A stretch of 64,000 nt of DNA, from positions 35,727,345-35,791,344 of the forward strand of contig CM055068.1 in the NCBI GenBank assembly GCA_029204045.2, in the 5' to 3' direction. Below are positions 10,770 through 22,560 of the stretch, piece after piece (the first letter of the stretch is position 1; every line of letters starts with the position of its first letter). Source of the DNA: Tillandsia leiboldiana. Taxonomy: Eukaryota > Streptophyta > Magnoliopsida > Poales > Bromeliaceae. The notes under the pieces are model-generated. The model was not told where the DNA came from, made no database searches, and saw nothing but the letters and a program-made list of their open reading frames with translations. The position numbers and the translations under genes were made by a program.

Positions 10770-11173
10770 AACTGCCGTACCCCTGTCTCCCCACGACATG
10801 GAAAAGGCGGGAGCGGTTAGGGTGGCGGGAGCGGGTAGGATGGGGAATGGGAGTGAACCCATTTCAAATCATAAGCGGGTAATAATAAGTCGGGTGCGAA
10901 CCAGGGTCCGGTCTGCCTGAAAAACCGCGCTGACCACCTGAACCGCTAGCCACCTTCCGGAATTTATTCCGGGAGATTCCGGCGTCGGAATTCAAAACCG
11001 ATTTCGCCGCCGTTCTCCGTTTCGCGAGCTTTATTAACTAAAAATACCCGTGAGCCCCGACGGTCTGCCCGGAACAAGGAATTATTAGATCACCCTCCGG
11101 CCCCCGAAACGAATTGCGAAATAAACGAAACCAAAAGTAGACCCAAAAACCTTTTAAACCAGCGGCTACTACA

Positions 11174-12758
11174 ATAGGATACCAAATTCCGAAATTTATG
11201 GTTCCTTTAATGTATCGGATGATCCGTTTCACCGCTTTCAGGTGAACCTCCTTTGGTGCAGATTGATATCTCGCGCAGATCCCAACACCAAAAGATATAT
11301 CCGGGCGACTAGCCGTGAGGTAAAGTAGACTTCCAATCATACTCCGATAAAGTTTCTCGTCTACATTCTCACTAAAAGATTCACTTCCAAATCCTTTATT
11401 GCTAGTTCCCATTGGAGTTGGAAAATCTTTACAATTTTCTAGATCAAACTTTTTGACCAACTCCAAAGCATACTTGGATTGACACAAATGGATGCCTTCG
11501 TCACTCTGTTTCACTTGCAATCCAAGGAAATAAGTCAATTCGCCCATCATTGACATCTCAAATTCGCTTTCCATGGTTTCAGCGAATTTAGAAGCATCAT
11601 TATCTCTTGTCGCACCAAATACAATGTCATCGACATAGATTTGTGCTACAATGAAGTTATTCTGATAATACTTCACAAAGAGAGTCCTGTCAGCTCCCCC
11701 TCGAGTATAGCCCTTATCCAATAGGTGCTTTGTCAATCTTTCGTACCATGCTCGCGGTGCTTGTTTTAAACCGTAAAGAGCCTTTTTCAAACGAAAAACA
11801 TGGTTAGGTAGTTTACAGTCTACAAAACCTTTCGGTTGAGCCACATAAACTTCCTCATTTAAAAACCCATTTAAAAACGCGCTCTTAACATCCATTTGAA
11901 ATAATTTTATTTTAAAATGACAAGCTATCGCGAATAATATACGAATGGACTCGAGTCTAGCTACAGGGGCGAAAGTTTCATCAAAGTCTATACCTTCTAC
12001 TTGAGAGTAGCCTTGAGCAACTAAACGTGCTTTGTTCCTGATGATGGTACCATCTTCATTTTTCTTATTCTTGAAAATCCATTTGGTACCTATCACATTG
12101 TGTTGCTTTGGAGGCTTTGTTAATTCCCAGACTTTGTTTCGCTCAAACTGATGGAGCTCTTCCTGCATTGCTTTAATCCAGTAGTCATCCTGAAGAGCTT
12201 CATCGATGTTCTTTGGTTCGATCAAGGAAACGTAGCAAGCGAATCCACAAACCAACTGTCTCCGAGTTTTGGCTCCTTCTTGTGGGTCTCCAATGATGTT
12301 TGATTCAGGATGATCCTTGGAGATTCGTAACGTTTGTTGTAACGGAGTACTCGGAGGTACATGAGATGATTCCTGCATATCAGATAAACTTGAAGAACCA
12401 TTAGATGCATCATTAATATTGGAAGTATTATCATGAGAAGATGCACTTACAGGAGTATCATCATCAAGAGAGATATCGAGGGTAGATTTTTCAGATGCAA
12501 AGTGAAAATCTTCATCTACTTTAACATTTATAGATTCTACAATCGTTTTAGATTTCATGTTAAATACCCGATATGCTCTGCTATTTGTAGAATAACCCAA
12601 AAAGATCCCTTCGTCACTTCGAGAATCGAACTTACCAAGATTTTCGCGATCACGCAAAATAAAACATCGACTCCCAAAGATACGAAAGTATTTGATATCC
12701 GGTTTTCTACTAAACCACAGCTCATATGGTGTATTTAAAGTTCCTAGGCGCAAATACA
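11174..12758 (-). pseudogene. pol: Copia Y pol fragment: integrase end, RT, RNase H start
   Basis: Reverse transcriptase part of the autonomous copia element; RT copies the element RNA into DNA inside particles. From the N-terminal side it has the integrase C-terminal segment (NTPYELWFSRKPDIKYFRIF), a low-complexity linker, and the copia RT domain. The RT shows ALQDDYWIKAMQEELHQFE, the FQMDVKSAFLNG catalytic Asp segment and the YVDD box (QIYVDDIVFG). The RNase H connection (SLLYLTASRPDISFGVGICA) and IIRYIKGTINFGIWYP follow. The frame is then replaced by the gypsy B LTR at 11173, so most of RNase H is missing. The N-terminal side joins X2 at 12759, and 12754-12758 (ATACA) is the X2 target duplication. 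The RT signature fits the Sirevirus/Maximus lineage. No internal stop was seen in this stretch. Confidence 0.9.
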
Positions 12759-14155
12759 TGTAGAGTTATTATAGGATCCACAAGGATCTAAATAGGTACT
12801 ATCAAACAACTAGAGGTGGGGTGAATAGGTGTAATACTTATAAAACCAAAACTCAGTGCAAAATAAAAACCAATGCGGAAAATAAAAACAGCACACCGAG
12901 ATATACGTGGAAACTCCAATCCAGGAGAAAAACCACGGGACCAACACGCAATAACAATCCACTAAGAATAGAAGAATAACAAGGTGATTACCGACTCCAC
13001 GGACTCAACCCCTCCTTCAGCTTCTTCGGACCTTGCGCTGACCGGTTGGATATCCACGCAATAACAATCCCTAAGAAAAGAAGAATAACAAGGTGATTAC
13101 CGTCTCCACGGATTTAACCCCTCCTTCAATTTCTTGGACCTCGCGCTCCACCGATTTTGCACGTCCACTGCACACGTTCGAATCCACGAACGCCACTCGA
13201 ATCCACGAGCACACGTTTCGAATCCACGAAACGCCTTTAGCACACCGAATCCACGATGCCACGTCGAATCCACGACGCAAACTCAGTCGATAAGAATATT
13301 GACTTCGATGGTGATCCTTCGCTTAGATTATCAATGAAGATCCATGGGAAAAATCTCTAAGCAAAGATTAGATCAATTCGACAAAAAACAGATCTTGGAA
13401 GAACCGTCGAATTGACCTAAAAGAGGCTATTAAGAAGAACAGTGAAAACCTAGCCTCTAGGGTTGCTCTCAAGTGTTTTATAAATTAATCGGCCGTAGCT
13501 CCCCCGTTTTTGAGAAACCCTAAACGTCTATTTATAGTTTAGAAACCTTTGGAAAGAGATAAGAATCAAAAACATACCTTATCTGGAAATTTTCAGGACG
13601 GCGATCCGGATCGGATTTACTGCGATCCGAATCGTCGTAACGAGATTGACGATTCCAGAAAAACAAGGGTTCGGGATCCGGATTGCAACTTCCCGATCCG
13701 GATCGTTCATGAATTTCAGCAACATCCAATGTTCGGGATCCGGATCAGAATAGGCTTGGATCCCGATTGGATTTGCACATGAACTAATACCCTTCGGGAT
13801 CCGGATTGGATCATCTGATCCGGATCCTGAACATGCCCCATGTCCAGTTTTTGATTTTTATGCAATTAAAAATTCTTCCAAGTGTTTCTACACTATAAGA
13901 AAGTATTCGGATCACCACAATTATTTAGTTAAACATACCTGATCCTCTTGAATACTTTCTTCTTGAGATTGATGTAACTGATCCACAATTCTTCAACTTC
14001 AATCTTCAAGACTCAAGACACTGAGTGCCAACTTGAGCTCTTGTTGAATCTTTTCTAACTCTTTGATTGCTGATTGACAATTTGATCCCTTTAAGACTCC
14101 GACTCAACTCACTGACTTGACTCACGAAATATGCCAACACCAAAATGTCGTAACA
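12759..14155 (-). mobile_element. 3' LTR of copia X2
   Basis: Ends on the minus strand are TGTTACGA and CTACA. It contains the TATAAATAG box (near 13532), the palindrome cluster (about 13600-13825) and the hairpin array (13175-13277). Several differences from its partner LTR are transitions in CpG context, such as GATCCGAATC in place of GATCCGGATC. Confidence 0.92.
13175..13277 (-). other. Five-hairpin array with constant loop in X2 LTR
   Basis: Plus-strand text shows five units with loop AATCCA (sense TGGATT). Stems are CGTTCG/CGAACG, CTCG/CGAG, CGTTTCG/CGAAACG, CACCG/CGATG and CGTCG/CGACG. The fourth pairs fully only in the sense RNA, by a U-G pair. Stem sequences differ while the loop is fixed. 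Confidence 0.7.
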
Positions 14156-15603
14156 ATCTCCCCCTTTGGCAATTTCGTGACAAAACCCAAAAATACATAA
14201 AAGCGCTCAAGTCACTCATCTTAAACCAAAAAGTCGAAATTCAATGTTATCACCAAAACATTGATTTTCTTTGCGTGAAAGATCCAATAAATACAAAATT
14301 ACATTTGAACCAAACAGTCCTAGAACATACTCTATGACTTAGGACTTGGAGTCTTAAAGTGATGTAATTCCTGCAAAACAAAACTCCAAACAAAATCAAA
14401 CGTTAGTCGTTAGAAATTAGAATCCTACATTTGATTCGTCCTTTTGGTTCTTTTGTTTTTCGGCTTTTTCAGTCCTTTCTTTATCTCCCCCTATCATGAG
14501 CATCTCTAACATGTTCTCCATGTTCTCCATGTTCTCCCTGTTATGAGCATCTCTGTTCTCCCCCTTTGTGATACGATCATTAATTTCTGTTCTCCCCCTT
14601 TTTGTCACAAATTGTCAAACAGTGAACATACTAGACAAAAGGAAATTACTAACAGCATTAGTTCATAGAGAAAGAGAGATAAAAGCTCAGTTCTGGTATA
14701 CAACAAAATGCAGATTGCGTACCTGTACCAGAAAGCAAAAATCAGATAATTTCTTGAAACAAATCCAGATTTTGGAATCTTTTCAAATACCGATTTGTAT
14801 TCCATCAAGAAATCAATTTAAGTGCTTTAAACAATGAATTCACACAGATGCCATTCAAACCAATTAATTTCACGAAATTAAAAAGATTTACTCCAAAATC
14901 ATGAAAAACAAAGATAAAACATTATAAACAGTTTTTCATGTTATATTCATCAAACACAAGTCATCAAAAATAATCTTGAGATCCAAACTCTATCAAGATG
15001 TAACGGATTTACAAAGATGACTTACGGAGATTTCCAAATGACATCAATTCTGAATTCTACCCTTTCAAATTTGAGATAAGCACTAAAATACCTAAGGGTG
15101 GCTCTTTGAGCATCTTTCAACTATCCCACCTTATACCAACCAGGAGATTGTTCAAAATAAGAGCTTTAAATTTAAATCTCCGAATGCTTCAACTAAACAA
15201 AATTTCATAAATATTTTTCAAGCATCCATAACATGTGGTAGCTTCACACACAGACCGGACGACCGGGGTGGCAGCTCTTTCCAACATGTGGTGGTAGTTT
15301 TCACACTCCTTTCGGATGTAACTCTTTCCACATCTTTTGCAAATCATTTCATTACCCTTGTAAGAATGCAATCTCTTACGTGAAAGAATTAAATCCCAAA
15401 TTTTAGTCTATCGGTTGTCTCACATTTATCACAAAGAATTCACACAACCGAGATAGATAAAGCATCTAAAGATCACACATGATTTCTAAAATTTGATGCT
15501 TATAATATCAAAAACTCCTATAATGAAGTATCTTCAAGATTATGATTATGGAGTAAAGTTGATAATCCATATAAAATTAATTTGGAGTGAATAACCGTGA
15601 AGC
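14156..15603 (-). other. X2 3' untranslated region with several polypurine tracts
   Basis: No gene here. The terminal polypurine tract (AAAGGGGGAGA on the minus strand) is at 14157-14167, directly beside the LTR. Further copies lie at 14484-14494, 14557-14567 and 14591-14601. Multiple polypurine tracts are a known Sirevirus trait. The segment 15060-15600 is shared with X1 (2331-2860) and X3 (29350-29890). Confidence 0.75.
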
Positions 15604-16996
15604 TTAGGTTTTTATAGGATCCACAAGGATCTAAATAGGTACTATCAAACAACTAGAGGGGGGGTGAATAGGTGTAATACTTAAAAACTCAATCTCAGTG
15701 CAAAATAAAAACCAATGCGGAAAATAAAAACAGCACACCGAGATTTACGTGGAAACTCCAATCCAGGAGAAAAACCACGGGACCAACACGCAATAACAAT
15801 CCACTAAGAATAGAAGAATAACAAGGTGATTACCGACTCCACGGACTCAACCCCTCCTTCAGCTTCTTCGGACCTTGCGCTGACCGGTTGGATATCTGCA
15901 CAATAACAATCCCTAAGAAAAGAAGAATAACAAGGTGATTACCGTCTCCACGGATTTAACCCCTCCTTCAATTTCTTGGACCTCGCGCTCCACCGATTTT
16001 GCACGCCCACTGCACACGTTCGAATCCACGAACGCCACTCGAATCCACGAGCACACGTTTCGAATCCACGAAACGCCTTTAGCACACCGAATCCACGATG
16101 CCACGTCGAATCCACGACGCAAACTCAGTCGATAAGAATATTGACTTCGATGGTGATCCTTTGCTTAGATTCTCATTGAGGAACCGTAGAAGAAATCTCT
16201 AAGCAAAGATTAGATCAATTCGACAAAAGATATGTTCTTGAAAGAACCATCGAATTGACCTAAAAGAGGCTATAAAGAAGATCGATAAAAACCTAGCCTC
16301 TAGGGTTGCTCTCAAGAGTTTTATGAAAAGATCGGCCGTAGCTCCCACGTTTTTGAGAAACCCTAAACGTCTATTTATAGTTTAGAAACCTTTGGAAAGA
16401 GATAAGAATCAAAAACATACCTTATCTGGAAATTTTCAGGACGGCGATCCGGATCGGATTTACTGCGATCCGGATCGTCGTAACGAGATTGACGATTCCA
16501 GAAATACCATGGTTCGGGATCCGGATCGCATTGCCCGATCCGGACCGTTCATACAAATCAGAAAACTTAACATTCGGGATCCGGATCGGAAATTGCATGG
16601 ATCCGGATCGAAGTCTTGTATGAAGCAACAACCTTCGGGATCCGGATCGTTGGCTCTGATCCGGATCCTGAACATGTCCGAACACCAGTTTTTGATTATT
16701 ATGACAATAAAAGTTCATCCAAGTGTTTCTACACTATAAGAAGGTTTTCGGATCACCAAAATTATTTAGTTAAACATACCTGATCCTTTTGAATACTTTC
16801 TTCTTGAGATTGATGTAACTGATCCACAATTCTTCATCTTCAATCTTCAAGACTCAAGACATTGAGTGTCAACTTGAGCTCTTGTTGAATCTTCTCTAAG
16901 TCTTTGATTGCTGATTGACAATTTGATCCCTTTAAGACTCCGACTCAACTCACTGACTTGACTCACGAAATATGCCAACACCAAAATGCCGTAACA
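15604..16996 (-). mobile_element. Solo copia X LTR nested in X2 (1393 bp)
   Basis: A single X-type LTR with no inside of its own, flanked by direct repeat GAAGC (15599-15603 and 16997-17001). X2 internal sequence resumes on both sides. The plus-strand left end reads TTAGG where other copies read TGTAGG, so one terminal base is lost or changed. It most likely formed by LTR-LTR recombination of a full X insertion. It resembles the X1 LTR more than the X2 LTRs. Confidence 0.88.
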
Positions 16997-17150
16997 GAAG
17001 CCCCTTTTTATTCAATGCACTTGTTCATTAAAAACCTTTTGTTCAAGATCAAAACATAAAACCAAGAGCATTGAAAACACATGTAATGCAAAGATTAAGA
17101 AAAATATGAAGGGAAAACCAATCAAAGCATTACATACAGTCATAAGCTAA

Positions 17151-19112
17151 TTAGAACTTAAGACAAGGAAAGATATCACCTTTCCGAATCCAAAATCGCT
17201 GGATTTTGGGTTGTCTTGATTCGTTGTGGCCGGGGGTTGTCCGCTTTGACTGTTGATCCACCTTAGGTCTTTGCCTCGCAATGATCCACTTGTATGATTG
17301 ATGTTGTGGCTCGGACCTATGGTGGGTTGAGTGAACTCCTTTGACATGATGTATCTTTTGAGTCCGTTGAGTCCGCCCCGTAGATGAAGTTGCCGAAGGA
17401 TTTTTCTTTCTCTTTTTCGAGCAATCCTTCACCAAATGTCCTTCAAGTCCACAAAGGTGACACGTTCTTCCTTTCAATTTGAATGTGGAACTTGAAGCAT
17501 GCACAGTTTGATCCTTTTTAAAACCCAAACCAACTTTGGTTGTTTGACCTAATCCGCACATACAATCTAGTTTCTTGGAAACGGTTGAAAGCCTTTGTAT
17601 GTCGGATTTGAGTTCATGAACTTGCTTGGTCAATGCTTGGTTGGTGACATGAATCTCCTCAAACTGCTTTTCAAGAAAATCAATCTTGTTAATATGGGAA
17701 TTAACGATCGTTTCCGATTGATTTAACTTTTCTTGGAGGATTTTATTATTATCCAATAAAAGCTCTCGATCCTCCTCGAGATCATGAAGTTTTATCTTTA
17801 AAGCTTGATTCTCGTCTTGAACTTCAAGTCGTTGCTTCCTCAACTTCTTGATATGCTTGGCCATCTTCTTTGATTCCGCAAGAAGTTGTTGGTATGCCTC
17901 AACGAGTTCTTCTTCGTCCGACTCTCCCTCACTTGATGACTCTCCGCCGGTTGTTGATGTTTCATACAAAATCAAAGGAGTAGAGTCAGTGACTAAAGAT
18001 GATAAACAATTATTAGAGGAGGGAAAATGAGAGGCATGAGAAGCAACGATTTTTTCCTCTTTACTTGAGGTCGATTCATTAGAAGTAGAATCGTCCCAAG
18101 TTTTCGCTTGCAAAGCCTTCTTTTTATATGATTTCGGAGAAGGACAATCCGTTGAAAAATGGTCGTAGCCTTTGCATCGATAGCATTGGATTTCCCCTTC
18201 GAAATCATATTTTTCTTTTTCTTTAGAAGGTTTTGCAACGCCTTTGAGGTAAGAGGATTTAGAACCCGATGATCATTTAGATGGTTTCGTGGATGAAGAT
18301 CCATCGGTTCGATTCTTCCAAAATTTCCGACGAAATTTCTTTGTGATCCGCGCCAATTGTTCTTCAAAATCGGCAAAAGAGATTTCATCGTCGGAACTTG
18401 ATTCGCTATCTTCTTCCTTTGTGGATTTGAATGCAATACCTGTAAGCTTAGAAGAAGACTTGGAAGAAACTTGATTAGTAGGAAAAGTCATTTCATAAGT
18501 TTGCAAAGCACCTACTAATTCCTCTATACTCATCTCATCCGGATGACTAACGGTTTCAATGGCGGTAACCTTTGCCCTAAACCGTTCCGGAAGAGTCTGA
18601 AGTATCTTTCTTACAATTTTTGACTTCGGGATCTTTTCTCCTAAATTAGCACATGTATTTATTACATCTTGAAGTCTAGTGTAATAATCTGTAAACAATT
18701 CATGCTCTTCCATATGAATAGAGTCAAATTGACTTGTAAGCATCTGGAGCTTTTGAATTTTTACAAGATTAGTACCCTCATGTGTAATTTTGAGAATATC
18801 CCAAATTTCCTTCGCGGTTTCACACGCGGAAATTCGTGTGAACTCAGTCGAGGAAAGAGAATTAAATAAAGCGTTCATACCTTTCCCATTGTAAGAAGAT
18901 CTTTCAAATTCCTCTTTGGACCATCTAGAGCGAGGTTTTGGGGTAGTAGAATTTCCTACTTCCTCAACAGGATGCACCCAACCGTATTCCACGGATTGCC
19001 ATACCCGCTCATCAATTGCGATGAGAAAAGCTCTCATCCGCACTTTCCAATAAGCATAATTAGTCTCATCAAAAAGATAAGGTCTATAAATATTACCACT
19101 TTCACCCATCAT
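17151..19112 (-). pseudogene. gag: Gag of copia X2, one internal stop
   Basis: Same protein as X1 gag: UBN2-type N-terminal domain, acidic Ser-rich stretch, CCHC knuckle, coiled coil, second knuckle, and the same C-terminal end (IFPCLKF). Two adjacent ATGs are possible starts (19112 and 19109). A TGA at 18273-18275 sits where the other copies have a Gly codon, after about 279 codons; the frame then continues unchanged to 17151. The first knuckle reads CYRCKGYDHFSTDC, with Asp in place of the usual Gly. Only the N-terminal half could be made from this copy. Confidence 0.87.
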
Positions 19113-19132
19113 GATAGATAAACCTAAAAACC

Positions 19133-19144
19133 GCTCTGATACCA
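19133..19144 (-). other. Primer binding site of X2
   Basis: Minus strand TGGTATCAGAGC (initiator tRNA-Met), 2 bases from the 5' LTR end at 19147. Confidence 0.9.
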
Positions 19145-19146
19145 AT

Positions 19147-20543
19147 TGTAGAGTTATTATAGGATCCACAAGGATCTAAATAGGTACTATCAAACAACTA
19201 GAGAGGGGGTGAATAGGTGTAATACTTATAAAACCAAAACTCAGTGCAAAATAAAAACCAATGCGGAAAATAAAAACAGCACACCGAGATATACGTGGAA
19301 ACTCCAATCCAGGAGAAAAACCACGGGACCAACACGCAATAACAATCCACTAAGAATAGAAGAATAACAAGGTGATTACCGACTCCACGGACTCAACCCC
19401 TCCTTCAGCTTCTTCGGACCTTGCGCTGACCGGTTGGATATCCACGCAATAACAATCCCTAAGAAAAGAAGAATAACAAAGTGATTACCGTCTCCACGGA
19501 TTTAACCCCTCCTTCAATTTCTTGGACCTCGCGCTCCACCGATTTTGCACGTCCACTGCACACGTTCGAATCCACGAACGCCACTCGAATCCACGAGCAC
19601 ACGTTTCGAATCCACGAAACGCCTTTAGCACACCGAATCCACGATGCCACATCGAATCCACGACGCAAACTCAGTCGATAAGAATATTGACTTCGATGGT
19701 GATCCTTCGCTTAGATTATCAATGAAGATCCATGGGAAAAATCTCTAAGCAAAGATTAGATCAATTCGACAAAAAACAGATCTTGGAAGAACCGTCGAAT
19801 TGACCTAAAAGAGGCTATTAAGAAGAACAGTGAAAACCTAGCCTCTAGGGTTGCTCTCAAGTGTTTTATAAATTAATCGGCTGTAGCTCCCCCGTTTTTG
19901 AGAAACCCTAAACGTCTATTTATAGTTTAGAAACCTTTGGAAAGAGATAAGAATCAAAAACATACCTTATCTGGAAATTTTCAGGACGGCGATCCGGATC
20001 GGATTTACTGCGATCCGGATCGTCGTAACGAGATTGACGATTCCAGAAAAACAAGGGTTCGGGATCCGGATTGCAACTTCCCGATCCGGATCGTTCATGA
20101 ATTTCAGCAACATCCAATGTTCGGGATCCGGATCAGAATAGGCTTGGATCCGGATTGGATTTGCACATGAACTAATACCCTTCGGGATCCGGATTGGATC
20201 ATCTGATCCGGATCCTGAACATGCCCCATGTCCAGTTTTTGATTATTATGCAATTAAAAATTCTTCCAAGTGTTTTTACACTATAAGAAAGTATTCGGAT
20301 CACCACAATTATTTAGTTAAACATACCTGATCCTCTTGAATACTTTCTTCTTGAGATTGATGTAACTGATCCACAATTCTTCAACTTCAATCTTCAAGAC
20401 TCAAGACACTGAGTGCCAACTTGAGCTCTTGTTGAATCTTTTCTAAGTCTTTGATTGCTGATTGACAATTTGATCCCTTTAAGACTCCGACTCAACTCAC
20501 TGACTTGACTCACGAAATATGCCAACACCAAAATGCCGTAACA
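19147..20543 (-). mobile_element. 5' LTR of copia X2
   Basis: 1397 bp, the same length as its 3' partner. It ends TGTTACGG/CTACA on the minus strand and is followed by target duplication ATACA. It carries the same TATA box, palindromes and hairpins. The open reading into copia Y integrase across 20543 is chance. Confidence 0.92.
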
Positions 20544-20872
20544 ATACACTCGATTAATGACATAGACAGCGGTGTTCACAGCTTCAGCCCAAAAATGTAG
20601 CGGTAGATTCCGGCTATGAAGCATCACACGCGCCATCTCTTGAACAACCCTGTTTTTGCGCTCAACAACACCATTCTGCTGAGGTGTATAGGGTGCTGAG
20701 AATTCATGTTTTATGCCGTTGGAAGTGCAAAAATCAATGAATTTGGAATTAATGAATTCTCCACCTCTATCACTTCTAACACGAATAATCTTTTCATTCT
20801 TTTCAATCATAATACGATGGCAAATCTCATGAAAAGAATCAAACGTATCAGCTTTCTCTTTTAAAAATGCTA
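20544..20872 (-). pseudogene. pol: Copia Y integrase core fragment
   Basis: Middle part of the rve-type integrase, which inserts the DNA copy into the genome. Visible are the second catalytic Asp in VRSDRGGEF and the Glu in PQQNGVVERKNR, followed by HFWAEAVNTAVYVINR. The first catalytic Asp lies in the separate fragment at 38116-40845 (HMDLMGP). The fragment is bounded by gypsy A (target repeat TGCTA at 20868-20872) and X2 (ATACA at 20544-20548). The three Y fragments meet in frame at these two insertion points, which shows they were once one gene. Confidence 0.9.
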
Positions 20873-20983
20873 TGTCACGCCCCGGGGCTCGAATCGCGCG
20901 GAAGAAGAGCCACCGATGCTCCTGATTCAGCCATATATTTTTTTTTGTAAACCAATGCTCCCCGGTGCGTGCCCAGACCCGCC

Positions 20984-21032
20984 GCATACACAAATTCACT
21001 CTGCAAATGGGCGGAGTCTCCTTTGTATATGC
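20984..21032 (-). other. Conserved LTR 3'-end hairpin, family A
   Basis: Arms 20984-20994 and 21022-21032 pair with one G-U pair in sense RNA; the loop contains GGAGACTCCGCCC. The same structure is at 34244-34292 and 48665-48713. Confidence 0.6.
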
Positions 21033-21537
21033 ACGGCGTCTCAAAACATATGTCTCACAAGGCGCAGCACATACAATCTCTAACCACAATCAGTTGGGGT
21101 CTCGTTCACATACAACCAAACAACTCACATGATATTCTAGCATTCACTTAGAACATAGAGGCCGATGTTTTGAAAGGATAAATAATCGCAAGGTTTTGAA
21201 AGCGGCATCCACACGATGCCATCGTTTTAGGAAAGACCGTTCGAAAGCCACATAAATCCACAAGGTTTGTGAAATTCGGTGCCCACACAACACCCACGTT
21301 TTAAAAGTAGTTTTCGCAAACGGTTTTCTTTGCTTTTCATTATTTAAAATGGCCAAGTATGAGAGAATGTAAAAATCATTCGTTTATTCGAAAAAGGGAA
21401 AAGGGCAACATCCACTTCGACCCCACGGGGGTGTCGCAATCCACAAACTAGCTAACATGAGTAATAAAAGGAAAAGGAAAGAAGAGTCACTATATCTGAA
21501 GTCACTAAAAATCAGTACAGCATCCTCGCGGCCTCAC

Positions 21538-21567
21538 CGGTGCCCTAGCACTCGCCCCTGGACAAAC
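21538..21567 (-). other. Predicted 30-nt mini-exon in LTR A
   Basis: Minus strand: CTGAT (possible branch point), CCCACTCCGTGACAG, 30 nt, GTGAGG. The predicted donor of the intron upstream is GAG/GTGAGT near 22672, 1.1 kb away, with the GC array between. The same unit is at 34797-34826. Confidence 0.5.
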
Positions 21568-22184
21568 CTGTCACGGAGTGGGAAATCAGTGACTAGAAAT
21601 AGCATGATAAGCATAAAAGAAACAATAATAGGGCAAACCACAAAACCGGAGCAACCATCCTTCTCATGCATCATCCACCATAACCACACCCTGTATCAAA
21701 ACGACATCGGGCACCTTTCCCGATGTCCACCGCCGAGCACCTGCCTCGACATCACCGCTCACACCCCACACCCATGGGGGCCCCCATTCCTAACGCCACC
21801 CTCGCGTGGGGTACACGGGTCAACGTACCACTTTTCCGGAAAAGCACACCCTTGCGGTGGCCAAACCGCTGGTGTGCGTGTAGCAAAACTTGAGCCTCAG
21901 ATTGATATTAAGTATAATAACATAACAGGGTTAGTGCATAATCAGAAGGAGACTAACAATTCCACCTTGCCCCAACATGCTATTTCTAACAGTAAATCCC
22001 TATTCCCACAATCCCCGGGAATGTACCCATCTTGTGTGCGTCGTCCTGCGTTCGTCCAGTCCGCGTCTGTGCACCAGTCGCCAACAGCGTCCCGCGCTCC
22101 TGAAGGAACATGGGCAAGTCAAGACTTAGAGGTCCGAAACTTACATCGACTCCCAACAGCGTGCGGCGGAGTTCCCCGCACGGC

Positions 22185-22560
22185 ACCGGCCCGTGCGGCG
22201 CACACTCCGCCTGGGCGCAGACCCGCGCGGCACCAGCCCGCGCGGCACCGGCCCGCGCCGGCGCCCCTCCTGCGGGCGGCCCCGCGCGGCCGAGCGCCGC
22301 GCGGGCGCGCTGCCCGCGGTGCGGGGCGGCCCCGCGCAGCACCGGCCCGCGCGTGCGCCCCTCCTGCGGGCGGCCCCGCGCGGCCGAGCGCCGCGCGGGC
22401 GCACTGCCCGCGGTGCGGGGCGGCCCCGCGCGGCACCGGCCCGCGCGGGCGCCCCTCCTGCGGGCGGCCCCGCGCGGCCGAGCGCCGCGCGGGCGCGCTG
22501 CCCGCGGTGCGGGGCGGCCCCCCGCGGCACCTGCCCGCGCGGGCGCCCCACCCGCGGCCG
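22185..22560. repeat. 94-bp GC-rich tandem units in 3' LTR A
   Basis: About four units. The CCCCTCC landmark (CCCCACC in the last) recurs at 22264, 22358, 22452 and 22546, a strict 94-bp period. The 5' LTR copies hold about 12. Long Ala/Pro/Arg-rich frames over it are artefacts. Confidence 0.88.

Larger units (their letters stand above)
6413..11173 (-). mobile_element. Gypsy B: 5' LTR plus gag-protease part
   Basis: Minus-strand Ty3/gypsy element, only its 5' third visible: 5' LTR 8495-11173, primer site 8476-8486, gag-protease 6413-8264. Copia X1 interrupts it at 6412, and the rest (RT, integrase, 3' LTR) must lie left of the window. It inserted in the RNase H region of copia Y: the Y frame ends at 11174, and ATAGG (11174-11178) should be the target duplication. 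It is related to gypsy A (similar gag and protease) but has a different LTR. Confidence 0.82.
8495..11173 (-). mobile_element. 5' LTR of gypsy B (2679 bp)
   Basis: On the minus strand it starts TGTAGTAGCC and ends GGGGCGTGACA. It contains, in sense order, a 10-bp tandem array (10660-10769), a strong donor-like AAG/GTGAGC near 10454, a CpG-rich 16-bp array (9884-10366), a predicted mini-exon (9135-9163), and a conserved hairpin (8608-8656). Alanine/arginine-rich open frames over the CpG array occur on both strands and are composition artefacts. Confidence 0.85.
12759..20543 (-). mobile_element. Copia X2: complete gag-only element, 7.8 kb with nested solo LTR
   Basis: Minus-strand copia element with both LTRs of 1397 bp (12759-14155 and 19147-20543) and target duplication ATACA on both sides (12754-12758, 20544-20548). 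The inside is about 3.6 kb once the nested solo LTR (15604-16996) and its duplicated GAAGC are removed, close to the 3.5 kb of X3. It carries gag, a primer site and polypurine tracts but no protease, integrase, RT or RNase H. By eye the two LTRs differ at about 11 places, so X2 is older than X3. It splits the integrase region of copia Y. Confidence 0.92.

Noticed and set aside
11038..11173. C-terminal extension of the copia Y pol frame
   Set aside because: The residues after GIWYP come from the gypsy B LTR read through by chance.
20873..21089. Upstream extension of the integrase fragment into 20873-21089
   Set aside because: This is gypsy A LTR sequence past the TGCTA target repeat, open by chance.
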